Shown: positions 18,807 through 25,924 of the stretch, piece by piece
Numbering within the stretch: the first letter of the stretch is position 1
Layout of the letters: every line of letters starts with the position of its first letter
Source of the DNA: JAGQVA01 sp041391725
GTDB taxonomy: Bacteria > Bacteroidota > Bacteroidia > J057
Direction of reading: 5' to 3'
Length of the DNA stretch: 64,000 bases
Assembly: GCA_041391725.1 (NCBI GenBank)
Contig: JAWKNL010000032.1
Location: forward strand, 1-64,000
The notes under the pieces: model-generated
What the model saw: the letters and a program-made list of their open reading frames with translations, nothing else
Databases searched by the model: none
What the model was told of the DNA's origin: nothing
Position numbers and translations under genes: made by a program

Positions 18807-19905
18807 GGCCTGTATATTGGGTGATCAGTTTTTGTAACTCCCGGTGGCGCAACACTACGCTTTCCACCCGGTTGGTATTGGCCGTAATCGCAGCCTCAAA
18901 GTCTGGCTTACGCATCATGCCCAGGTAGCCAGAGATAAAGGCTTCTTTTTGGGACAGCAGTCGCTCCATCCCGGCATCTGTCAGATGGGCAAGATTTACC
19001 GCAGTCGTTTCAAACAGCGAGCGGTTGATCACGGGCTTGCCTTCCGGATGGAGCAGCGCCTTGCTAAACATGTTCTGACCGAATAGCTGGTCGGCACGAA
19101 CCAAGCTCCGGTGACAGGCTGCTGCCCATGCTGAACGCTCGGCATCGGTCGCTACCTCGTTGAGGTGCTCCATTTCCTCATCCAGAAACATACGCAGCGA
19201 AGGCTGATACTCGGCAGGTCCTCGCCGGTAGAAGGCAATAAACCTCAGCAACAATTCCCGGTCCAGCATACGCTTAGGCGATACCCCCAGATACTGTCTG
19301 AACCACGGCTCTTCGGCCACCTGATTCAAAAACCGGGTGGCAGGCCCCTGGTTCAGGGCATGCCGGATCTCCTGGGCGGTCATCTTGAGGCCCGCAGTAT
19401 TGATACGATAAAACAGGTTCGTAAGCACTTTTTTAGGGGTGCCCTTCCTGATTTTAAAGAGCGTTACCTGGGTCCCTTCGATGCGGCGCTGCAAGGTGCG
19501 GTCCAGGCCGTCGTATTTTTTCCCTTCCAGCTCCTTCAAAAACTCCATGTGGCTCAGTTTCAGGTTTTTGTCCACCATAAACCGTTTAAAAGTAGAGAGC
19601 CGCTGTAAGCCATCCACCACCACCCATTTGTCGTCATTGGCTACGTCCATGTAAAAAGCGGGAAGAGGAAGCTTGATCAGGATAGACTCGATAAGCTGGC
19701 TCATGCGCGTATTGTCCCACAGATTGGTGCTGCGCTGAAACTCAGGAAAGAGGTCTATTTCACCATGTCGGATCCTGTCCACCAGCGTAGCAACAGTGGC
19801 AGGCTCGACCGTAATGTCCACCTGCTTAGGGTCAAACGGAACCTGGATGGTAAACTCTCCTTCCTGATCGTCCTCTATGTCAAGGTATAGTTCGTTTTCT
19901 TTCAT
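18796..19905 (-). CDS. DUF262 (GmrS/ParB-like) protein, first gene of the cargo trio
   Basis: The product is 369 aa. The DUF262 domain occupies residues ~30-260. Visible motifs are GEIDLFPEFQRSTNLWDNTR, LPLPAFYMDV and the catalytic-type WVVVDGLQRLSTFKRFM (DGQQR box with L for the first Q), then FYRINTAGLKMTAQEIRHAL. In the GmrSD family the DUF262 half is a ParB/sulfiredoxin-like nucleotide-binding domain used to recognise or cleave modified DNA, normally fused to or paired with a DUF1524 HNH domain. No HNH nuclease is present here; the partner is an ATPase instead. It is preceded by hsdS with a 35-bp gap and overlaps the ATPase by 11 bp. The frame is intact. Confidence 0.88.
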   Translation of the reverse strand: MKENELYLDIEDDQEGEFTIQVPFDPKQVDITVEPATVATLVDRIRHGEIDLFPEFQRSTNLWDNTRMSQLIESILIKLPLPAFYMDVANDDKWVVVDGLQRLSTFKRFMVDKNLKLSHMEFLKELEGKKYDGLDRTLQRRIEGTQVTLFKIRKGTPKKVLTNLFYRINTAGLKMTAQEIRHALNQGPATRFLNQVAEEPWFRQYLGVSPKRMLDRELLLRFIAFYRRGPAEYQPSLRMFLDEEMEHLNEVATDAERSAWAAACHRSLVRADQLFGQNMFSKALLHPEGKPVINRSLFETTAVNLAHLTDAGMERLLSQKEAFISGYLGMMRKPDFEAAITANTNRVESVVLRHRELQKLITQYTGHAY

Positions 19906-19940
19906 GCCTTAGGGGGTACTCATCGTATAGGTAAAGATAA

Positions 19941-21314
19941 TCAAGATTGGGAAGTTTCATCCGTCACTTTTATTTTCCCCGTCACCGCACTATCGATCAG
20001 CGTGGCTTTGTATTCCTTGAGTTTTTCGATCTGGGTCTGCTGGAGGGTGATGGCCTGGTCGATTTTGGCGGATTGGGTTTCGATGTGGGCGACGATTCCT
20101 AATTGCTCATTCTGAGGCGGAAGTACTGTTTGCAATTGTTTGAATTCATCCCAATAAAGCCTTTTTCTAAAGTCTGTAATTCCCTTTGAATTTCTATTCA
20201 TTTGCTGAATAAAAGAGTCAGTTCTATACTGATATTCAAAATATGATGCCACGATCTTTTTGTTAGGTTTTGCCACTACATAGGCAGGACTTACCATACC
20301 CTCAACACGAACCGCTCCAATTGCTCCTTGCCAGGCTCTCATCATATTAAAAACAATATCATTTATCGCTACATACTTGTAATTACTCTTGTCTTCAATC
20401 TTAATTAGCCCACGAATATTATCTTCATCAGATAATTCCTCAGAAGAAACGGCTGAGTGAATAGAAACAGATAACAGTGGTAAATCCTCTCTGCCTGGTT
20501 CTTTTCGTTCTTTGAATAATATTCTGTTGGCTACCACCTCCCATCCCACCGGAATCTGCCCAATCCATTCCACGCCTGAGTCTTTGAGTTTTTCTTTGGG
20601 AGTCATTGACCATTGACCATTCACCATTGACCATTTCCCCGTTACGGCATTTTGGATGAGGATCTGTTTGCGTTCTTTGAGCAGGGCGATGAGTTTTTCT
20701 TTTTGGGTGATGGCCTGGTCTATTTTGGCGGTTTTGTCGTCGAGGAAGTTGGCGATGGCGGTTTGCTCTTCGGCATTTGGAAACCAAAAAGTAACGGTCT
20801 TTAATAATGTTTGGGTAATACTAAATACTTTAACCCCTTTAACTCGCGATCTTATTTGATTGCGGAAACTTTGAGAAGTAATTACATAAGCTGCAAACCT
20901 TTCATTAACATGTATTTTTAATCTTGCTATTACAGTATGATAACCGGCAAATGTGCTTAGGTCACTATTCAAATAAGTGAAGTTCCCAGACCCTTCAATA
21001 TCTTCAGATGTATCTGCGAAAACAAAATCTCCTTTACTAAGTAGTGAGTTCGAATCACTAAGCAAATATTCCTCGCTTACACATTTCAACTCATGAATTT
21101 CAGGATTGACTTCAAACCCAAATTTTGAATGTATTTCCCCATAATTGACACAATAAACGCCTTCCTCTTGTAGGTTTTCCTTCGTTATCGTTAAGCCCTT
21201 GCTGAAAGAGAAAATGTTTCTTAGGCGACTAACCTCCCAATGCTCCGGAATCTCCCCGAGCCATTGCACGCCCGAATCTTTATATCGATCATATTTTTTA
21301 AACTGCATCATCAT
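19941..21314 (-). CDS. hsdS: Type I restriction-modification specificity subunit S
   Basis: From the ATG at 21314 (a run of three ATGs at 21314, 21311 and 21308; exact start undecided) the product is ~457 aa. It has the standard two-half structure. Each half begins with the same block, KDSGVQWLGEIPEHWEVSRL in the first and KDSGVEWIGQIPVGWEVV in the second. A target-recognition domain and a conserved helical dimer region (FLDDKTAKIDQAITQKEKLI and IETQSAKIDQAITLQQTQIE) follow each. It would set the bipartite DNA target for HsdM and HsdR. It is the only hsd gene in the locus with an undamaged frame. The linker between halves is made of 7-bp repeats (20607-20634). Confidence 0.93.
   Translation of the reverse strand: MMMQFKKYDRYKDSGVQWLGEIPEHWEVSRLRNIFSFSKGLTITKENLQEEGVYCVNYGEIHSKFGFEVNPEIHELKCVSEEYLLSDSNSLLSKGDFVFADTSEDIEGSGNFTYLNSDLSTFAGYHTVIARLKIHVNERFAAYVITSQSFRNQIRSRVKGVKVFSITQTLLKTVTFWFPNAEEQTAIANFLDDKTAKIDQAITQKEKLIALLKERKQILIQNAVTGKWSMVNGQWSMTPKEKLKDSGVEWIGQIPVGWEVVANRILFKERKEPGREDLPLLSVSIHSAVSSEELSDEDNIRGLIKIEDKSNYKYVAINDIVFNMMRAWQGAIGAVRVEGMVSPAYVVAKPNKKIVASYFEYQYRTDSFIQQMNRNSKGITDFRKRLYWDEFKQLQTVLPPQNEQLGIVAHIETQSAKIDQAITLQQTQIEKLKEYKATLIDSAVTGKIKVTDETSQS
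20607..20634. repeat. Heptamer repeats inside hsdS
   Basis: Four tandem 7-bp units lie in register on the plus strand: TGACCAT twice, TCACCAT, TGACCAT, flanked by the degenerate unit GAGTCAT. They encode the linker KWSMVNGQWSMTPK between the two halves of HsdS. Units resemble those at 21318-21345 and 40722-40742. Confidence 0.85.
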
Positions 21315-21317
21315 TAG

Positions 21318-21345
21318 CAATTGACCATTAACAATTAACCATTAA
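21318..21345. repeat. Heptamer repeats at the hsdS 5' end
   Basis: Four tandem 7-bp units on the plus strand read CAATTGA, CCATTAA, CAATTAA, CCATTAA. The degenerate unit TCATTAG follows on the left and supplies part of the hsdS ATG cluster. The array separates hsdS from the fossil hsdS start at 21342-21407. Confidence 0.8.
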
Positions 21346-21407
21346 AAAATCCATTCCACGCCGGAGTCTTGGTAAGCAGGATAGCTTGGGTAGTTATGCG
21401 TCGTCAT
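21342..21407 (-). pseudogene. Fossil 5' end of another hsdS copy
   Basis: A 21-codon frame starts with an ATG that overlaps the end of the RAYT gene and reads MTTHNYPSYPAYQDSGVEWI then F-stop. QDSGVEWI matches the repeat block that starts each HsdS half (KDSGVQWLG, KDSGVEWIG), after which similarity stops at the heptamer array. This is most simply the remains of an hsdS start truncated by recombination or repeat expansion. It is too short for any other interpretation to be tested by eye. Confidence 0.6.
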
Positions 21408-22056
21408 GGTCGGGATTGTTTGGGTGATAGCGGTCGTCTCCCCAGCGTTGGGGATTTTGCCGGATATAGAATTCGACGCGGTCATAAGAGGCCTGGTCGC
21501 GGATGATGTGGTCATAAAACCGTTCCTGCCAGTTAAAATCAGGGGTGGTTTTCCTGATTTCAAAGGTACAGCGCCCCTTGTACCAGCGCATCACGCGGGA
21601 TAGGTTGTCGTACAGCATGGGGTTGTGGTGGCCGGTGATGCCGCCGGGATCACGGACGGTTGTATGATCCGTAGAGACGCGATTAATCGCGTCTCTACCA
21701 GGCGGATCATCAGGATGATCGATGATCACGATGCCGTGGATGTGATTGGGCATCACGACCCATTCCCCCAGACGGGCATAGGGAAATCGTTCGGGGATTT
21801 CCTGCCAGTGCCGTGCCGCGATTTCGCCTGGTTCGGACAATTGGACGCGGAATTGGGTTGGGTCGGTTGGTTCCGTTGGTAGAGACGCGATTAATCGCGT
21901 CTCTACAGGGGGATCGGTGATTGGTACGACGTCCGCGAAATGACACCGGTGGTCTATGACGCAAATGGTGACAAAATAGGCGGCGTTCCAGCCGTAGTCC
22001 CACCAAGGGGCACGGGCGGAGGGGATTCGGTATTTGCCGTTGAATTTTTCTGCCAT
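21394..22056 (-). CDS. REP-associated tyrosine transposase (RAYT, IS200-like Y1 family)
   Basis: The product is 220 aa. It has AAYFVTICVIDHRCHF near residue 30, the HUH metal-binding motif in WVVMPNHIHGIVII, and the C-terminal tyrosine region RFYDHIIRDQASYDRVEFYI followed by RQNPQRW. RAYTs are single-copy, domesticated-looking Y1 transposases that cut and move short palindromic REP sequences. Two copies of one perfect 28-bp palindrome sit in frame inside this gene (21671-21698 and 21879-21906), lengthening two loops of the protein. The gene lies 2 bp after hsdM and overlaps the fossil hsdS start, so it has been inserted between hsdM and hsdS on the same strand. The frame is intact. Confidence 0.9.
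   Translation of the reverse strand: MAEKFNGKYRIPSARAPWWDYGWNAAYFVTICVIDHRCHFADVVPITDPPVETRLIASLPTEPTDPTQFRVQLSEPGEIAARHWQEIPERFPYARLGEWVVMPNHIHGIVIIDHPDDPPGRDAINRVSTDHTTVRDPGGITGHHNPMLYDNLSRVMRWYKGRCTFEIRKTTPDFNWQERFYDHIIRDQASYDRVEFYIRQNPQRWGDDRYHPNNPDHDDA
21671..21698. repeat. 28-bp perfect palindrome (REP-like), copy 1, inside the RAYT gene
   Basis: The half-site GTAGAGACGCGATT is followed directly by its exact reverse complement. It is identical to copy 2. In the RAYT frame it encodes part of RDAINRVST. Confidence 0.95.
21879..21906. repeat. 28-bp perfect palindrome (REP-like), copy 2, inside the RAYT gene
   Basis: Same 28 bases as copy 1, 180 bp away. Here it is read in a different phase and encodes part of ETRLIASLP, so the two copies contribute unrelated peptides. 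This shows that they are DNA-level repeats rather than a protein duplication. Confidence 0.95.
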
Positions 22057-22058
22057 GT

Positions 22059-24392
22059 CTATTTCCCTAAAATGTCCCTGATCAGTCCATCGCTTTCTTT
22101 GTCCAGCGCCAGGATTTCGGCGCTGACTTCCTCTATACTCCGCAGGGGCTTATGCTGGTAGAAGTATTTATTGAAGCTGATTTCATAACCGATTTTGGTT
22201 TTGTCGAGGTCGATCCAGGCTTCGGGCACGTGGGGTTTTACCTCGCGCAGGAAATAATCGTAGATGCTTTCTTCCAGCGGCACATTTTCGCTGTCGCGGA
22301 GGTCGGTTTGGTTTTCGTAAATGATGTATTCGTCCCTGTTTCCGCTGGGGTAGTATCCAAAGTCAGGCAATTGCGCCACCGTACAATCGAGGTGAAACAG
22401 GAGTTGGTCAAGTTTCTCACCACTGAGCTTTTGGGTTTTTTTGATCACCTTTTCAGCACTTTCATCATACCAGCTCACAGCTTGCAGGATGGCATTTTTT
22501 TCACTGGCAGAAAGTTTGGATTTACTCGCTTTGAGGTTCATCATCCACCCATTTGGCAAACACATTAAAATCGCTGTATTCCTGGTTGCCAATGGTTTCC
22601 ATCAGTTTTGTGGCAGTGTTTAATATTTCTTTTTGTTTTTTCCATGTAGCAGCAGACGTGAGGGTTTTGCGCTTTTTGGCGTTCAGATCGATGTCGTTTT
22701 TCTCGCACCATTCCGGGAGTGCTTTTTCAATAGACTTCAGGTCTGAATACACCTTTTCGCCAAAGGTTTCCAGGCCCATTGCATCGGTTCTTTGAGTGTT
22801 TTATCGAATCGAAGATCCGCAATACGTTCGGTAAACTGCGCTTTCAGTCTCGCCGGGCGGTCAATGGTTACTTTATAATATAAATCACTGTTGTTAAATA
22901 CTATGGCGGCCAGGCCGTCTTCGCCTTGCCGCTCAATTGTTTCAAAATTCAGATACGCATCCTGGATTTCTTTGATGTGCTGTGGGCTCAATTCACAGTT
23001 TTTGTTACCCAGGTTTTTGCGCAGTTTGGCAAAACGTTGGGAAGCATCAATGAGCAATACTTTGCCTTTACGCTTAGTTTCTTTATTGTTATGCAATAGC
23101 CAGATATACGTAGTAATACCTGTATTATAAAACAGGTTGTTGGGGAGTTGGATGATGCAGTCCAGCCAATCATTTTCAATGATGTATCTTCTGATATTGC
23201 TTTCCACCACCGGCATCACCCGTAAACAGACTGGAACCATTGTGTACCAGGCAATACGCGAACCCAGTGGGCTTTGGTGGAGGGGCTTCATTTTATTGAC
23301 CATCTCCATCAGGATGAGCAATTGCCCGTCAGACGAACGAGGGGTAGCATCCGCTTCTTCTGCATTATCCCAATAATCTTTTAGGGTAACCACAAAGCAG
23401 GGTCAATGATGCTGTTGCCGTCTTTGATGTATTTTACTTCGCTGCTCCAGGACTTGCCATAGGGTGGATTGGAGAGCATGAAGTCGAAATTGTGGCCGGA
23501 AAACTCATCGGTGGAAAGGGTAGAACCCACGCGGATATTTTCAGGGTTGTTGCCCTTAATCATCATATCCGATTTGCAAATGGCGTAGGTTTCGTCATTG
23601 ATTTCCTTGCCGTATAAATACACATCACCCTTAGCACGGATTTCGCCTTCTTCGTCTTTGATGAAATTCTGCGATTCAGTCAGCATGCCACCCGAACCAC
23701 AAGCTAGGTCGTAGATGGTCATCACCGGCGGCAATTGATCTTTGATCGGGTCAAACACAATATGGGTCATCAGATCAATTACTTCACGGGGCGTAAAGTG
23801 TTCTCCGCTTCTTCGTTGTTTTCTTCGTTGAATTTTCGGATAAGCTCTTCAAAGACATACCCCATTCCGAGATTGGAAAGAAGGGGTTGTTTTCTTCCGT
23901 CAGGGTCTTCTTTTCAAAAGGAGTGAGGTTGATGTGAGGAGAAGTGAATTTTTCAAGGACATCGAGAAGCACATCTTTTGAAGCCATGTGCCGGATCTGA
24001 CTTTTGAGCTTAAATTTCTCAATAATTTCCTTCACGTTTTGGCTAAAGCCATTGAGATATTCTTCAAAGTTGGCTTGCAAAATTTGCTGGCTGTTGGTAG
24101 CAGTTTCACATAGTCTTTGCAAAGTCCATTCGCTGGTATTGTAAAATACATAGCCACTTGCATCGCGCAGGCCCGCTTCGTCACATTCAGCAAGGCCGAC
24201 TTCGTCTCGTTGGAAAGCGAATTCTTCCAAAACGGCTTCTTTGGTAGGTTCGAGCAAAGCATCTAATCTTCTCAAGACTACCATGGGCAGAATAACGTCT
24301 CTGTATTTCCCTCTTACATATACGTCTCTAAGACAATCGTCCGCTATGGACCAGATAAAGGATATCAGTCTATTGTGTACAGATTGGTTCAT
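22059..24392 (-). pseudogene. hsdM: Type I restriction-modification methyltransferase subunit M (hsdM), frameshifted
   Basis: The stretch has near full length (~778 codons) but five frame segments. In order: an N-terminal helical domain (FIWSIADDCLRDVYVRGKYR); SAM motif I LACGSGGM; the catalytic NPPYG motif in FDFMLSNPPYGKSW; ESNIRRYIIENDWLDCIIQL; NTGITTYIWLLHNNK; and the C-terminal region ending in DKESDGLIRDILGK. HsdM would methylate adenine in the target chosen by HsdS. Around 23210-23250 an out-of-frame stretch reads VHNGSSLFTGDAGGG, the expected family sequence, so a pair of opposite indels brackets it. The first gene of the minus-strand operon, divergent from the protein at 24540. It cannot be translated as one chain as given. 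Confidence 0.88.
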
Positions 24393-24539
24393 TCTTGCTT
24401 TCTATTTAAAATCAGGTTTACAATCTCCCAAAAATCCCCCATTCCCCCAAAATATTTTCCGATGTATTGCCTGATCGGTGGTTTCCCCATAAATGCGTAT
24501 CTTTCTGCCTGTAAATTGCGCACGCTAAAACAAAATGTA

Positions 24540-25277
24540 ATGAATACGTTTTTTTTCAGGCTGCTTCTCGCTACACTCCTGACCGGAACTTTCTGTGTGG
24601 AGGCACTTGCACAGAAAGAACCTGATATTCACCTCAGTTCCATCCGCCATTCGCCCTACAAAAAAGTAACGGATGCCGGAGTACAGGGAGACAGCGCGTT
24701 TCTTGAATACGCGATCCGAAACCTGCTCGACGGAGCGCAGGATATGATATTTATTTCCAACCGCGACCTGCTCACGCCGCTTTGTGTCAAACACTGCGGG
24801 GCCGCCGAAGTCATTTTTCACGATACGCTCAGGGGAGGAATTGAAGTTGACATTCACCTGAAAACCATTCCTTTTGATTCTACTACCCACACTTACACCT
24901 GGTTTGAAGGAGAGGACAGCCTGGTGGAGACCATCGACGGCCTGCCCGCCTACGGTGCGCTGAAGGGAAAACCCAGACAACGCATTGATTCACTGGTAAT
25001 TTCGATTGATGGGAAAGTGCTTACCATACCGCGGGAGGCATTTGCAGATTTGTACGACCCGAGCCTCTGCGATGACGGATTGTTTTTGCAGCCGGCCATG
25101 GTTTATCCCTCACTCAGCGGGAAGTTTTTGTATCTGTATATCTTCGGCGGGGAGGGGGTGAATACCTATTTTGCCAAGCTGATATTTGACCGGGACAGAT
25201 ATCTGAAGAAAATTGTGGCGGAGTACGACGACCTGATTCTGTTTGACTCGTTCCGCTGGGATTTTATCGGATACTAA
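24540..25277 (+). CDS. Exported protein of unknown function
   Basis: From the ATG at 24540 the product is 245 aa, beginning with a clean signal peptide (NTFFFRLLLATLLTGTFCVE then ALAQ). An in-frame start 55 codons upstream is rejected because it would bury this signal peptide. The mature part has no family I recognise. It is a mixed beta protein with a cysteine pair (LTPLCVKHCGAAEVI) and an aromatic C-terminus (EYDDLILFDSFRWDFIGY). It is likely periplasmic. It stands divergent from hsdM with a 147-bp gap, marking the edge of the restriction locus. Confidence 0.7.
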   Translation: MNTFFFRLLLATLLTGTFCVEALAQKEPDIHLSSIRHSPYKKVTDAGVQGDSAFLEYAIRNLLDGAQDMIFISNRDLLTPLCVKHCGAAEVIFHDTLRGGIEVDIHLKTIPFDSTTHTYTWFEGEDSLVETIDGLPAYGALKGKPRQRIDSLVISIDGKVLTIPREAFADLYDPSLCDDGLFLQPAMVYPSLSGKFLYLYIFGGEGVNTYFAKLIFDRDRYLKKIVAEYDDLILFDSFRWDFIGY

Positions 25278-25300
25278 TTGCCGGGCTCATATTTTAGGAC

Positions 25301-25606
25301 TCAGACGGGCATATCCATTTCGTGAAGAACCAGAACGATGAGTACCCGGTCGCGGAAAACCTGGAAAATGACCACAAATTCTTCGGCAATGATAGCTTCA
25401 CGGTAGTCACCGGCGCCGAGTTTTATGGTTTCACAGAGGGGAAACTGCTGGGGGAAGCGGGGGATTTCATCAAAACCCACGTCCAGAAAATCGTTGATAA
25501 ACAACTCTGCTTCTGCATTTTCACCTTCGGACAAAAAGTAATTATAAATTTCTGCGACCTGTAAGCTTGCAGTTTTGGTCAGGACAACTTTTCTTTTTGC
25601 CGCCAT
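25301..25606 (-). CDS. RelE/ParE-family toxin
   Basis: The product is 101 aa with the ParE fold pattern: an N-terminal strand and long helix (VVLTKTASLQVAEIYNYFLS), then ISRFPQQFP-like PRFPQQFPLC, then strands YREAIIAEEFVVIFQVFRDR and VLIVLVLHEMD. ParE/RelE toxins inhibit gyrase or cleave mRNA at the ribosome; which applies here cannot be told. It overlaps the end of the upstream small gene by 28 bp, the usual arrangement for a type II toxin following its antitoxin. Confidence 0.8.
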   Translation of the reverse strand: MAAKRKVVLTKTASLQVAEIYNYFLSEGENAEAELFINDFLDVGFDEIPRFPQQFPLCETIKLGAGDYREAIIAEEFVVIFQVFRDRVLIVLVLHEMDMPV

Positions 25607-25893
25607 TGGGGATTTTGTTGGAAAAAAACAGATGCAGAAATCTCGCCACTGGCTTTAGCTTCGCGTATGAGTGCGTGAAAAGCCTCCCTCGTCATCGGGC
25701 CTTTGGATGGGTATGATCGTTTTGCGTCAGAGACATTCGATTTTTCTGTCTCAGCTACCCTTTTGATAGCCCCTACCAGATGATAGATATCTGCAGCAAG
25801 ATCGGGGTTTCCTTTTACGTCCACCCGAATTTCCGTAATATTTCCTTTGCGGTCTTTGATCAGTTCAATTCCCTGCATTTGACTAGAATTCAT
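25579..25893 (-). CDS. Probable antitoxin partner of the ParE-like toxin
   Basis: From the ATG at 25893 the product is 104 aa; a longer in-frame start at 25950 would run into the 3' end of the patatin gene. The N-terminal half (MQGIELIKDRKGNITEIRVD) is a small beta unit followed by a helix (ADIYHLVGAIKRVAETE). The C-terminus is a charged helical tail (MTREAFHALIREAKASGEIS), typical of antitoxins that wrap around their toxin. The family is not recognised beyond this. The 28-bp overlap with the toxin gene indicates translational coupling, and autoregulation by the complex would be expected. Confidence 0.65.
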   Translation of the reverse strand: MNSSQMQGIELIKDRKGNITEIRVDVKGNPDLAADIYHLVGAIKRVAETEKSNVSDAKRSYPSKGPMTREAFHALIREAKASGEISASVFFQQNPQWRQKEKLS

Positions 25894-25924
25894 ATTTAAA
25901 GATATACATTTCCTGAGAAAAAAC

